This document shows positions 39,396 to 48,921 of a stretch of 64,000 nucleotides of DNA, piece after piece. Under the pieces are notes generated by a model, which worked only from the letters and a program-made list of their open reading frames with translations, made no database searches and had not been told where the DNA came from. The stretch lies in NCBI RefSeq assembly GCF_001292705.1, contig NZ_LGAK01000001.1:62001-126000 (forward strand). The letters are read 5' to 3'. Source of the DNA: Marinagarivorans algicola. Its GTDB lineage: Bacteria; Pseudomonadota; Gammaproteobacteria; Pseudomonadales; Cellvibrionaceae. Position 1 is the first letter of the stretch. The number at the start of each line of letters is the position of its first letter. The position numbers were made by a program, and so were the translations under genes.

Positions 39396-41828
39396 ATGAT
39401 TTTAATTAACTCGTTTTTTTTGGCCGAGCCTGCGGTATTTGATTTTGTGTTAAAGCAAATGCCTTTATTGTTAACGGGCGAGTTATGTGATTTTGATGGC
39501 GGCTTAAAAGAGGTGGTGTATACCGCCTGCCAGCAAAAACATAACCGCTGGCCCGATCAAGTATTTTTAGGTTACTGGGATGATTTGATTGAAACCAAAC
39601 ACGATGACGGCAGTTGGTCGCGTGTATTGCTTGGGCAGGCGGTTGATTATTATTTTGATCAAGATAATCGGCGTTTAGCGATTGATAGGCAAGCGTTTGA
39701 TGCGTGGCAAGGCTGGGTGGCTAATCAATGTGCATTGCCGGTGGTGGCTTATCAATTGGTTGCGCAATTACACCCTGCTGTGGTTAATCAACCCTTTGAG
39801 CTTTTGGCCACATTGCGCGAGAAAGTGCCCAATAGCAGCTTGCCGTGTGTTTATCACCGTGTGGTCGAAGATTATATTGCGCGGCAAGGGCTACACGAAA
39901 GCCACATGCATTTAAATGGCACAACCAGTATCGAGAGTTTATGGTGCCATGTATTATGCCACCCAGAGGCAACGGTAGAGTACTTAACCGACTCGCTCAG
40001 GTGTCAGCGCGTTAAGCTTTTGTATGCCGCCAATACAGTCTTTAAACAGCCTAATGATATTCACCATTTATTCATAGTGGCCAGGCAGGTACGCGAAGCC
40101 TTATTGTTGTGTTTAAACGGGCCCAGCCCAGCCCAGCGGCGCCAAGCGATACAAACCTTAAAGAGCGTACTCACCGAGCCTACACACCATGAAGCGCTAT
40201 CTTTTCCATTAGAAAAAGCCTTGTTCAGCGATACCGAGCATAGACCGCACTTGGCCGAGCTGCACTGGCAGGTGCGCTTACTTGCGCAGTTAAAGGCAGC
40301 CCCTGATCCGCTGATTGATGCATGCTATTTATTGTATATATTGTGCATGAATAACTTCCAGCGCTTTGCGGTGCAGCGCACCGATCAAGCGGGGTTTGAT
40401 TGGTTTCAAAAATTTGCAGACGATGGTGTGCGCGAGCATATAGAGTTAGCCTATGAGGCTCGCTTTAGGCAATTGCAAGGCAATAGTACGAGCGGTGCGG
40501 CTGAACTTGCCACACTCGAATGCCGTATTGCGCCTAAGTCAAGCAATGCCAAAAATATCAATTTGCTCTCAAAGGTTTTTGAAGGCTTTTTGTGTTATCA
40601 CCAAGGGGCCGAGCCATACGCTTTACACAGTGCCTGCGATTTAAATGACTTAGCCCTTAAAGTATCTGCCATTAAAAAGCCTGCACTGCGCTTGGTGACG
40701 CATTTTATTAAAAGACCTTGGCAGCCTAAAGCAGGCGAAGCCTACTACCAAACACTGCGCAATAATTTGTTGACGCAAGCGCATTTGTTGGTCGAGCTAC
40801 TCGATAATAACCCCGCACTAAAAAAGATTTTAACCGGCATTGATGCGGCCGCTAATGAGCTAGAGGCACCGCCGGATGTTTTTGCGGGCCTTTATCGCTT
40901 TTGTCGTTATCACCATATTCGTCATTTTACCTATCACGTAGGCGAAGACTTTAAGCATTTAGTCAGTGGTATACGTGCGGTACATGATGCTGTGACATTA
41001 TTGGCCTTGCGTAATGGCGATAGACTAGGGCACGCAACAGCGATTGGGATTTTACCCAAACAATGGTTTGAGCCTATGCCTAAATTTATTTATATGGAGC
41101 AAGGTGCATGGCTAGATGATTTATTATTTGTGCGGCAAGTGGTGCTTTCAACAAATACAACCCGTATTAACTTAGAGTGGGTAGAGCGAGAGATTAGACG
41201 TTTAATAGCATTATTATTGCCCTCGCCAATGACCATTGATGTACTGCAAGACGCCTTCAAGTACCGCCACTTATTGCCCGAAGCACTAGAGGGCTATTTA
41301 CAGGGGCAATGCTTAAGTTATACCAGCTGGCTTTGGCAAGAAATAGAGGCGGTTAAAAAGGCAAAAGAGCATGTCGGTTTAGAGGCGCTTGAATGTCTGC
41401 GTATGCGCTGGTTTGATGTAGGCGTATTGATGCGCAGCGCTAAAAAAACAAAGGTGTGTGTGACGGGGTTTGATGCTGATGCTTTATTGTTATTACAGCA
41501 GTATGTGCAGCATGAAATTGAAAAATACGGTGTAGTCATAGAAACACTGCCTACGAGCAATATCAGAATTAGCCATTACCAATCAATGCACGAGCATCAT
41601 GTCTTTCGCTGGCTTAAAATACCCGAGCGCGCTATCGACGGCGATGCAAATTTAATTGTGTCTCTAGGAAGCGATGATCCGGGTATTTTCTCGACCAGTA
41701 TCAAAAATGAGTTTTATCATATTTTTTGTACATTAATAAAGCATTTTAGTTACTCGCCCGAAGAAGCCTTAAAATATGCCGCGCAAATTAATGAAAATGG
41801 CCGTATTTACCGCTTTGATGGTTATTAG
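39396..41828 (+). CDS. rdrB: RADAR adenosine deaminase RdrB
   Basis: Large adenosine deaminase-like protein. In studied RADAR systems RdrB forms a 12-subunit shell and deaminates adenosine in RNA or ATP/dATP to inosine forms, halting phage growth. The 810-aa sequence has the zinc HMH pair (His170, His172) in GLHESHMHLNGT, HVGED (His514, Glu517), GDRLGHATAIG (His546) and LGSDDPGIFSTS (Asp760, Asp761): the four ADA catalytic blocks in order. Insertions between blocks make it more than twice the length of housekeeping adenosine deaminase (~330-360 aa), as expected for RdrB. GAGAAG precedes the ATG; the gene is 24 bp after rdrA, so one operon. Confidence 0.92.
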   Translation: MILINSFFLAEPAVFDFVLKQMPLLLTGELCDFDGGLKEVVYTACQQKHNRWPDQVFLGYWDDLIETKHDDGSWSRVLLGQAVDYYFDQDNRRLAIDRQAFDAWQGWVANQCALPVVAYQLVAQLHPAVVNQPFELLATLREKVPNSSLPCVYHRVVEDYIARQGLHESHMHLNGTTSIESLWCHVLCHPEATVEYLTDSLRCQRVKLLYAANTVFKQPNDIHHLFIVARQVREALLLCLNGPSPAQRRQAIQTLKSVLTEPTHHEALSFPLEKALFSDTEHRPHLAELHWQVRLLAQLKAAPDPLIDACYLLYILCMNNFQRFAVQRTDQAGFDWFQKFADDGVREHIELAYEARFRQLQGNSTSGAAELATLECRIAPKSSNAKNINLLSKVFEGFLCYHQGAEPYALHSACDLNDLALKVSAIKKPALRLVTHFIKRPWQPKAGEAYYQTLRNNLLTQAHLLVELLDNNPALKKILTGIDAAANELEAPPDVFAGLYRFCRYHHIRHFTYHVGEDFKHLVSGIRAVHDAVTLLALRNGDRLGHATAIGILPKQWFEPMPKFIYMEQGAWLDDLLFVRQVVLSTNTTRINLEWVEREIRRLIALLLPSPMTIDVLQDAFKYRHLLPEALEGYLQGQCLSYTSWLWQEIEAVKKAKEHVGLEALECLRMRWFDVGVLMRSAKKTKVCVTGFDADALLLLQQYVQHEIEKYGVVIETLPTSNIRISHYQSMHEHHVFRWLKIPERAIDGDANLIVSLGSDDPGIFSTSIKNEFYHIFCTLIKHFSYSPEEALKYAAQINENGRIYRFDGY

Positions 41829-42424
41829 GTCATTAACTAAAATAATACCATCAGATCCGACTTTTGCATCTGGGGCACAAACTCGTTTAACGCCCCCTGT
41901 TTTCTTTGGAGAATCGTACCGACTATGCTCAGAGTATTTCGTTAAACCAGACCGGTGAAGTAGGCTGCCTTTGGGCAATAACAATAATAACAAGCCTTAA
42001 CAATAACAAGCCTTTATCGTACTCATCTAACCTCTTTCTTGCGCGACTGGCCAATACCGAAGATCAATGTGCCGAAACACCGTTAAATTTGGCTTATCTT
42101 CTCGATAAACCCAAAAAATCAATACCATAAGGCCTAGCGTCCCAAATTCTGCTCTATCGAGAAGCTACCAGCGACTTTTGGGCCTTGTGGGGTCTCATTG
42201 CCAGTTGAGCCTTCTCAACTTGTACGCGGGATACTGAGACAATAAGAATTTGTGATCAGGTAGAGACTTTTATTTCACTGTTTTCTATTTAAGAGGGATA
42301 GGATATAAAAAATAAAGTTTATGAGTATGGTTTCTAATTTACCAAATATGACTTTATTTTTGTGGTTTTCAATCTTCAATGCGTGAATAGAAGAGAAATA
42401 ATAGTTTAACTAAAGGGTCTAATT
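41829..42424. other. Gene-poor right flank of the RADAR locus
   Basis: 596 bp with no supported gene. A 74-codon frame at 41906-42130 has no recognisable similarity, membrane segment or good ribosome site. AACAATAACAAGCCTT-like words occur twice near 41977-42016. The last 150 bp are AT-rich and should contain the promoter of the following lipoprotein gene. Confidence 0.45.
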
Positions 42425-45400
42425 ATGCGGGTAAATGTACTGAGAAGCATCGATTGGCTGCCTATTAATACTGTGGTGGCTCTATTGGTTGTTTGTTTGG
42501 TGGGCTGTTCTGCAGGTACTGAGCCGAGCTCTTCAAAGAGCAGCTTGGGGGTTTCTTCAACGAGTGTTTCGAGCCTGCCAACGGGCTCTGCGAGCTCGGC
42601 TGCTGGAGGAACAGATGACATGGATGCAGATGGTGTTACTGACGCGATAGAAGGCGACGGGTGCTTAAATACCGTATTCGGTGCAGTGGTTGATGTTGAT
42701 GGCTGTTCATCTTATCAGCGTGGCAAAAAACAATTTTCTTCTCAGGCTTGCGTTGCTTGTCATGGAGCTAAGGGTGAAGGCGGGTCGGCCTTGGCAATTA
42801 GGGATTATCAATGCTCAAATAAAGTGATGGGTCATTGTGGTGAGCGTGAGGGGTTGGCAGCTTATATTTCAGCGAACATGCCACGCCCCAATGTGTGTAC
42901 TGATACCGCTGGCAGTACGTGTGCAACAGATGTTGCCAATTTTATGTTGATTGAATTTGCTCCGGAAGTGGTCATCGGTGATGCCGATCATGATGGCATC
43001 CCCGATTCTGATGATCTATGTGAAACATTACCCCAAGATAAAAAAGCGATAGATGCGACAGGGTGCAAGAACCTTCAGGCTAAATCAGAGGTTGTATTTG
43101 CCCTTAATGCCGGTGGTGAGCAGTATGTGAGTCGCAATGGTACGGTGTTTATTGCAGACGATGCGCAATATTATGCTGGCTCCTTGGGGGCTACCACGGG
43201 TAATCATAGTCACGATGTAGGCAATACAACTGATGATGTGCTTTACCACAAAGAGCGTTGGGGTAGTAACTTGTCCTACCGAGTACCTCTTGATAATGGC
43301 TCTTATCATGTGGTGTTGCACCTTGCTGAGGTGTACTTCACAGAGGCGAATAAGCGGGTTATGGATGTGTCTATTGAAGGTCAGCAGGCACTGACAGGCT
43401 ACGATATTTTTAAAAAAGCTGGCGGCCAAAATATCGCTAAAACCGAAGCGATTAACAATATTACTGTCTCAGATGGAGAGTTATTGATTGAGCTGACTGG
43501 TACGACAAACAATGCCAGTGTCGTTGCTTTTGAAATTCTATCGATGGCACAAAATGACGGTGATTCAGATGGTGTTGCCGATATCTATGATGATTGCCCT
43601 GGTACACACTTAGAGAGTGTTGTCACTAAATCAGGATGCTCGCCAAAACAGCGTGACCGTGATGGTGATGGTGTTTTAATTCCTGAAGACCAATGCCCAA
43701 GTACGCCAGCCAACCAAACGGTTGATAGTGCTGGACAATTAGCCGGCTGCTCTGCGGAGGAAAAGGCTGCTGATACGGATGGGGATAATGTTCCTGATGT
43801 GATTGATCAGTGTGCCTCAAAGCAGGGTGATATCGTCGGAGAAAACGGCTGTACGGGCCTTAAGAGCTTGGAAAATGGTGATATTGAAAGCCCTCAAATG
43901 CGTTTAACTGCGTCACAATATTTTTCTACAGTGAGTGCGGCTTTTGATTTACAGGCTTTCCCGGATGTGACGATGCTAGGTGATGCAACGGGCCCCTTTG
44001 GTGCATACACTAATAATGCGGCCGATTTATCATCGGATTTTCGAGAGCTGGTAGGTGCTGCTGAAGTGATCGCGTCAGCCATCGCGCAACAATTTGCCGC
44101 TCAGTGCAATTGGCAAAATAATACTATGCAGTGCGTTAAAGATCATTTATCCGAGCCAATGGAGATTCTTTATCGTGGTGTCAAATCTGCAGCGCCTGTA
44201 GTCTCAAATAACAATAATAACAATGCATCAATGATTCCTGCCGATCAATGTAATTTAACAGCGCATTGCAAAGCATTATTCGGAGACATGGCAAATGATT
44301 GCTCAGATAGCAGCTCAGCCAATAGTGTGTGTATGTGTGGCGCTCAGCGGTGCGACCAATTGATGAGTTCACCCTCGCCAACAACGACGCCTGATATCCA
44401 TCGTATAGCCCATGTGATTTCCGAGTCTTTTGATGCCGGTGCTGATGTGGAAGAGGCGCTGAGTTCAGGGTTGTCGCTGATGCTAGTAGATTACCGTTTT
44501 GTGTATAAATTAGAATTTGGCGAGCTAGCTTTGCCGGCAGGTCGTTTACACCTAACACCGCGTGAATTGGCAACACGTATATCTTATACGCTGAACGACG
44601 CACCACCTCAGCAATCCTTTATTGAGGCATTAACACAGTCGAATGATTTCGATACATTATTGTCGCGCGTTAATAATATGATGTCAGATGATCAGTTTAT
44701 TAGCTCTGCAACGCGGTTTATTTTTGAATGGCTCGGAATGCAGCCATCTCGCCCTCTTGGTAATCTAAATAATGTCACGGTCGCTGCTTATGAAGAAACG
44801 CGGAGATTTATTAAGCATATTCTTGAAAATGATTTACCGTTGAGTGAATTATTTACGGCGGATTACAGCTTTATTAATGGAACGTTGGCTGAGCATTATG
44901 GTGTGCCAGCGCCAACAAGTCAGTGGGCAATTTACCATTGGCCTGCGAATACACAGCGTTTGGGCATTTTAACGCAAGCTTATTATTTGCAAGCACATGG
45001 CAATCATGGCCGCGATAAAAATACCATTTTCCGAGGTAAAGTCATATTTGAGCGCATGTTTTGTGATTTTATGCCACCACCACCTGCCGATGCGGCAGCT
45101 GAAAATGAAAATACTTCAGACAGAACTGAAGCCTCTGCTTGTCGTGGGTGTCATATTATTGTAGATCCGATAGGGCGTATTTTTGATGCATACGATGATT
45201 CTGGGAAGCTATATCCAGGCGGGGCTCAACGTCAAGGTCACTTGGCCATGCAGGTCGATATTGCAGGGTCTTATCAAAATCCAGTGGAGTTGGGCCTGAA
45301 ACTAGGTAGCTCTCAGGCCATGGCTCAATGTTTTTCACGTCAATTGTATCGGTTTGCCTTAGGTCGAGACCCGAAAGCAATCGAAAGCACGAGTTTTGAT

Positions 45401-45526
45401 CAGATTTTTACGGGTGTCTCCGAAGGTGGATCAATTAACGATGCCATTAGAACGTTGGTCACTAGCGAATCTTTTAAAGCGTTACATATTAAATCTCATG
45501 CGATGAGTTGCGAGGTCAATCACTAA
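42425..45526 (+). CDS. Multidomain DUF1592/DUF1588/DUF1585 lipoprotein with haem, TSP3 and malectin-like domains
   Basis: 1033-aa exported lipoprotein (lipobox LVGC, Cys28, then a Ser-rich linker). A cytochrome-c-like part has CVACHG (about 109-114). Asp-rich DxDxDGVxD calcium-binding thrombospondin-3 repeats occur around 66-75, 187-200 and 380-465, on both sides of a malectin-like carbohydrate-binding domain (about 225-375). The C-terminal half matches the DUF1592 / DUF1588 / DUF1585 series (LTPRELATRISYTLNDAPP; a second haem motif CRGCH at about 905; CFSRQLYRFALGRD). Such proteins are typical of Planctomycetes and polysaccharide-degrading marine bacteria; function unproven, possibly electron transfer linked to glycan use. 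It overlaps the next gene by one base. Confidence 0.85.
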   Translation: MRVNVLRSIDWLPINTVVALLVVCLVGCSAGTEPSSSKSSLGVSSTSVSSLPTGSASSAAGGTDDMDADGVTDAIEGDGCLNTVFGAVVDVDGCSSYQRGKKQFSSQACVACHGAKGEGGSALAIRDYQCSNKVMGHCGEREGLAAYISANMPRPNVCTDTAGSTCATDVANFMLIEFAPEVVIGDADHDGIPDSDDLCETLPQDKKAIDATGCKNLQAKSEVVFALNAGGEQYVSRNGTVFIADDAQYYAGSLGATTGNHSHDVGNTTDDVLYHKERWGSNLSYRVPLDNGSYHVVLHLAEVYFTEANKRVMDVSIEGQQALTGYDIFKKAGGQNIAKTEAINNITVSDGELLIELTGTTNNASVVAFEILSMAQNDGDSDGVADIYDDCPGTHLESVVTKSGCSPKQRDRDGDGVLIPEDQCPSTPANQTVDSAGQLAGCSAEEKAADTDGDNVPDVIDQCASKQGDIVGENGCTGLKSLENGDIESPQMRLTASQYFSTVSAAFDLQAFPDVTMLGDATGPFGAYTNNAADLSSDFRELVGAAEVIASAIAQQFAAQCNWQNNTMQCVKDHLSEPMEILYRGVKSAAPVVSNNNNNNASMIPADQCNLTAHCKALFGDMANDCSDSSSANSVCMCGAQRCDQLMSSPSPTTTPDIHRIAHVISESFDAGADVEEALSSGLSLMLVDYRFVYKLEFGELALPAGRLHLTPRELATRISYTLNDAPPQQSFIEALTQSNDFDTLLSRVNNMMSDDQFISSATRFIFEWLGMQPSRPLGNLNNVTVAAYEETRRFIKHILENDLPLSELFTADYSFINGTLAEHYGVPAPTSQWAIYHWPANTQRLGILTQAYYLQAHGNHGRDKNTIFRGKVIFERMFCDFMPPPPADAAAENENTSDRTEASACRGCHIIVDPIGRIFDAYDDSGKLYPGGAQRQGHLAMQVDIAGSYQNPVELGLKLGSSQAMAQCFSRQLYRFALGRDPKAIESTSFDQIFTGVSEGGSINDAIRTLVTSESFKALHIKSHAMSCEVNH

Positions 45527-47046
45527 TGAAAAAGTTTAATCGTCGCGATTTTATTCGCACAAATACAGCCGCAATAGCTTCTACTTCTTTAATGGGTTCA
45601 TTTGTAGAAAGGGCTTTAGCGCAAAACACTAATTTCAAACGGTGCATTATTTGGTACACGCCCGAAGGTTGTACGCAAAGGGCATATTGGCCACGCAGCT
45701 TTGGTGATCTCAATATTAATATGGGGGCGAGTATTAATGGGCTTGATATTATTAGGCCTGATAATATCAATAATTGGGAGGTTGTGGGCGATGCGATTGA
45801 TCGAAATCGTAGCGGCAATTTTATAGAAGATACCTCTGGTGCGGCAACCTATATTTTACAGCCGCTCAAAAAACATGAGCAAGATATCAATCTATATAGT
45901 GGCTTTTATAATACAGGTGATGAAGGCCAGAATGATGATCATGCTAAAGCAGTCGGCGGAGCATTAACCGGCGGGACACCCAAGCAAGGTAGTTTTGATC
46001 AGGTTATAGGGTCTCGCTTAGGAAAAGGCGCTTCATCGATTTATATGCCTGTTTATGGTGCTCATGTGAAGGGGAGGGGGGCTGCAGATTCTTATACATC
46101 ACCAGCGCGCAGTGTTGGCGGAGGAACATTTGGTAGTTCAAATTGGAACCCCATGGACACATATATGCAATTGTTTCGCAATGGAATTCCTGATGGAGCT
46201 AATAACACCATGACGGGGTACTCCCCTGATTATGGGCGAGCCAATTTTTTAGAGCAAGCTGCGGCCCAAATTGAGGCTGTTAAATGCTTAGGTGGAGAGC
46301 AGGCCCGGCATAAAATGGAAGTGCTTCTTGCATCATTCGAAAAGCTTGAAAAAGAAGCTCTTGCAAATCTTGACCTATCAGGTTCTGACCCATCAGTGAA
46401 TGTCAATTTTAATGTGCCCAATGGTTGGACTAATACCAATGGAAACACTACAGATACGAGCAAATACTGGGCTAAACCAGAAAACTTCGGTAAGTTAGTT
46501 GATATTGCTATAGATACGACTGTTGCAGCGTTAGCGCTAGATCGAACGCGATGCTCTTTAATGCAATTTAGCGGAAGTGGAACATTGGCTGTACCGGCAC
46601 TAGGGCAGCACTATACACACCTGAATATTCCAGGCTTTGAAGCGCGAGGTAATGACCAGCGGCACGATCATGAAATGGGCCACGCCAATGGTAATAAGGT
46701 CAAGGCTAGGCGGGATCATGCTCGTATTCAGCGTTGGTATTATGGGCGACTGGCTTATCTGACTCAGCGCCTTAAAGAGATTCCTGATGGCGCAGGCACA
46801 TTGTTTGACTCAACATTGATTATTGCGACAAGTGAATTCAGTACTTATGATCATCGCCGTGAAAATATGCCCTATATGACGATTGGTCACCTTGATGGCT
46901 CTATGAAAACAGGACAGCACTATAATGGGCGCAAAGGAAATAATTTGCGCGCACATAGTGAATTATTTTTAGGTTGGGCGCATGCGCTGGGTGTTAATGT
47001 TAGCCGTTTTGGTAAAGCAAGTAATGCCTATAAGCCTTTTCTTTAA
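45526..47046 (+). CDS. DUF1552 protein with Tat signal
   Basis: 506-aa protein of unknown function, nearly always the genomic partner of DUF1592-type proteins. The N terminus MKKFNRRDFIRTNTAAIA carries a twin-arginine motif and ends ALAQ, implying folded export via Tat, which suits a cofactor-bearing or metal-binding periplasmic protein. The TEGCTQRAYWP-like region and the AxSEFSTYDHRRENMP stretch near residue 450 fit DUF1552. ATG 45526 overlaps the upstream stop (TAATG) and has GAGG 10 bases before it; the in-frame codons before it are not needed. Confidence 0.85.
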   Translation: MKKFNRRDFIRTNTAAIASTSLMGSFVERALAQNTNFKRCIIWYTPEGCTQRAYWPRSFGDLNINMGASINGLDIIRPDNINNWEVVGDAIDRNRSGNFIEDTSGAATYILQPLKKHEQDINLYSGFYNTGDEGQNDDHAKAVGGALTGGTPKQGSFDQVIGSRLGKGASSIYMPVYGAHVKGRGAADSYTSPARSVGGGTFGSSNWNPMDTYMQLFRNGIPDGANNTMTGYSPDYGRANFLEQAAAQIEAVKCLGGEQARHKMEVLLASFEKLEKEALANLDLSGSDPSVNVNFNVPNGWTNTNGNTTDTSKYWAKPENFGKLVDIAIDTTVAALALDRTRCSLMQFSGSGTLAVPALGQHYTHLNIPGFEARGNDQRHDHEMGHANGNKVKARRDHARIQRWYYGRLAYLTQRLKEIPDGAGTLFDSTLIIATSEFSTYDHRRENMPYMTIGHLDGSMKTGQHYNGRKGNNLRAHSELFLGWAHALGVNVSRFGKASNAYKPFL

Positions 47047-47104
47047 CGATGTGAATAAGTCCTAGGTAAGGCTTTTTATGTGCATAATCAATACTGAATT
47101 GCAC

Positions 47105-47208
47105 CTATTTAGCCAAGCTGAAAAATCTCGCCTGATAGGGTGTGATGGACTATTTTCTCGGTATTTAAGTGTCAGCTCTTGCAGGGAAAGCAAGGGTTAG
47201 ACAGTGCA
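47105..47208 (+). repeat. Dispersed intergenic repeat, full copy 2
   Basis: Aligns with 17009-17113 over its whole length (roughly 80-85 percent identity, one gap) and partly with 8423-8488. It begins 58 bp after the DUF1552 stop, same strand as that gene. Confidence 0.75.
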
Positions 47209-47319
47209 TCTGCTAAGGTAAGCGATCAATATAAGACGTCCTCCTCTCTCAATATCTCGCTCTAAACGGTATGCTATTGTTCAATGCGAGAGGCGTAAAA
47301 AATGGCACGCTTAACACGT

Positions 47320-47384
47320 ATTTGCCAGCAATATTTTAACGTCGTATTTGGATAATAAAGAGTACCTCAGGATTGAATGATCGC
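47320..47384 (+). repeat. Direct repeat A beside the glycosyltransferase gene
   Basis: About 65 bases related by eye to 48922-48985 in the same orientation; the shared core is CAATATTTTAAYGTCGKATTTGG, interrupted only at two positions, then GTAC and TGAATGAT. It ends 31 bp from the glycosyltransferase stop. Confidence 0.55.
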
Positions 47385-47415
47385 TTATCCAGAAATGAAG
47401 GCTCATAGGAGCCCG

Positions 47416-48588
47416 TTAGTGATCACAAGTACTCAACACAAATTGGGAGAGATCAACGCTAGGGTTAGAGATCCACTTATTTATCATTTCAGCCCATTTT
47501 AACTTTAGATTGAGATCTTGCCATTCTAGTTTTGCATTTTTGCTCATTTTTTTGTAAGTATCCAAGTTACTACAAATTGATACAATTTTTTCACTGAGAT
47601 CTACTGAGTCTCTTTCTCTAAAGAAAACGACGCTTCCTCTCAAGCCCACACGCCCAATAAACATTGGGTGATCTGATGCAACCACTGGGGTGTGCACCAT
47701 TAAACTTTCCATGATCGTCATCGGTAAACCTTCTGGATATGAATGACGGCTTGGCACAACGACAACATCAGATTCATTCATATTAGAAAAGACCTCTTCA
47801 TGGTTTATTAGCCCTAGCATCTCAATTTGACTGCTGACTCCCAGATTGCTAGCACAATTAATCAGCTTTTCTTCGTCTCCTTTTCCTGCAATTCTCAAAA
47901 TGGAATCTCTGCCGAATTTATGTAGCTCGCTCATTGCACGAACTAAATCAAAAACCCCTTTTGAGTGAGATATTGTACCTGCATAAAAAATAACTATTTT
48001 CTTTTCAGTTAAGTTGTTTGGTATATTTTTTTTCCAGTTTGATGGGTTGTCAGAGTGTTCCCAATCATACGGTAATATTTTGCTGGGGTTTATGCCTAGA
48101 TTTTTTAATGATTTAGCCGCGTTGATTTGATGGTTTGCAACCCATTTTATAGACTTAGATTTTAACTCCCTTGCTAGCATAAAATGTCTTAGTTGCGTTT
48201 TCACTTTCCAAATGGGGATGTTCTCAAAGGAGTCAGCAAATACGGGGAGTGTATTTATTTGGCGCTTTCTTAAAAATCTCAAAATCTTGTGGTCTGGAGT
48301 CCGTAAAATAACGGAGTCAGGAGAAAATTGTGATATTTCATTTTCTATTGCAGTGTAGTCGGTTTTATTTTTATTCATTCCAACGGCAATGAGATTGTTC
48401 TCTAGTTTGACCCTATAGCCTTCTGTCTTTAAGGTTAGCACCATAACGCTTATATTGCTTTTCGCTTGCTGTACAACCGAATTCACGGAGTACCTTTGTC
48501 CGTAATAATTCTCTTTCCCATTATTTTTTATAAGGCGATTGTATGCTTCCGGAAAATCACCTGCATATTGAATATGTAAAATTTTCAC
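47416..48588 (-). CDS. Family 4-type glycosyltransferase
   Basis: 390-aa GT-B glycosyltransferase, probably acting on a surface polysaccharide or a modified glycan. The C-terminal half shows VIFYAGTISHSKGVFDLVRAM (nucleotide-sugar loop), LRIAGKGDEEKL, and SYPEGLPMTIMESLMVHTPVVASDHP, the EX7E-type motif of GT4. The start is a GTG at 48588 preceded by AGGAAGAG. Composition is Lys/Asn/Ile-rich and the DNA AT-rich compared with neighbours; it stands alone, not in a polysaccharide cluster, and is flanked by related direct repeats. These point to acquisition by transfer. Donor and acceptor cannot be told. Confidence 0.82.
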   Translation of the reverse strand: MKILHIQYAGDFPEAYNRLIKNNGKENYYGQRYSVNSVVQQAKSNISVMVLTLKTEGYRVKLENNLIAVGMNKNKTDYTAIENEISQFSPDSVILRTPDHKILRFLRKRQINTLPVFADSFENIPIWKVKTQLRHFMLARELKSKSIKWVANHQINAAKSLKNLGINPSKILPYDWEHSDNPSNWKKNIPNNLTEKKIVIFYAGTISHSKGVFDLVRAMSELHKFGRDSILRIAGKGDEEKLINCASNLGVSSQIEMLGLINHEEVFSNMNESDVVVVPSRHSYPEGLPMTIMESLMVHTPVVASDHPMFIGRVGLRGSVVFFRERDSVDLSEKIVSICSNLDTYKKMSKNAKLEWQDLNLKLKWAEMINKWISNPSVDLSQFVLSTCDH

Positions 48589-48921
48589 GATTTATCTCTT
48601 CCTATAGAAATTATGTGCCTAAAGATACTAGCCACCCAGTTTGTGTGAGCTGAGCTAAAGCTATGTAAGATAGGCCTCGATCATTAGCGTGGCAACATTA
48701 ACATATTACTCATCGAGTTCAATGCGGCAAAAAGTTAAACAGAAGTGGCTTGTAGCACAGTCGAGGAAAACGCTGTAGAGAAAAACGCTGTAGAGAGCGG
48801 GGGCGGGGCCTTTACATCTGGCTTCTGTGCAGAGCCTTCAAGAGCAAACCTTTTGTACGGTGCGTAAGTTTAACGCTGGCGCCGCGGTTTGAATACCTTA
48901 CCCCTGCACTTAGACAGATAA

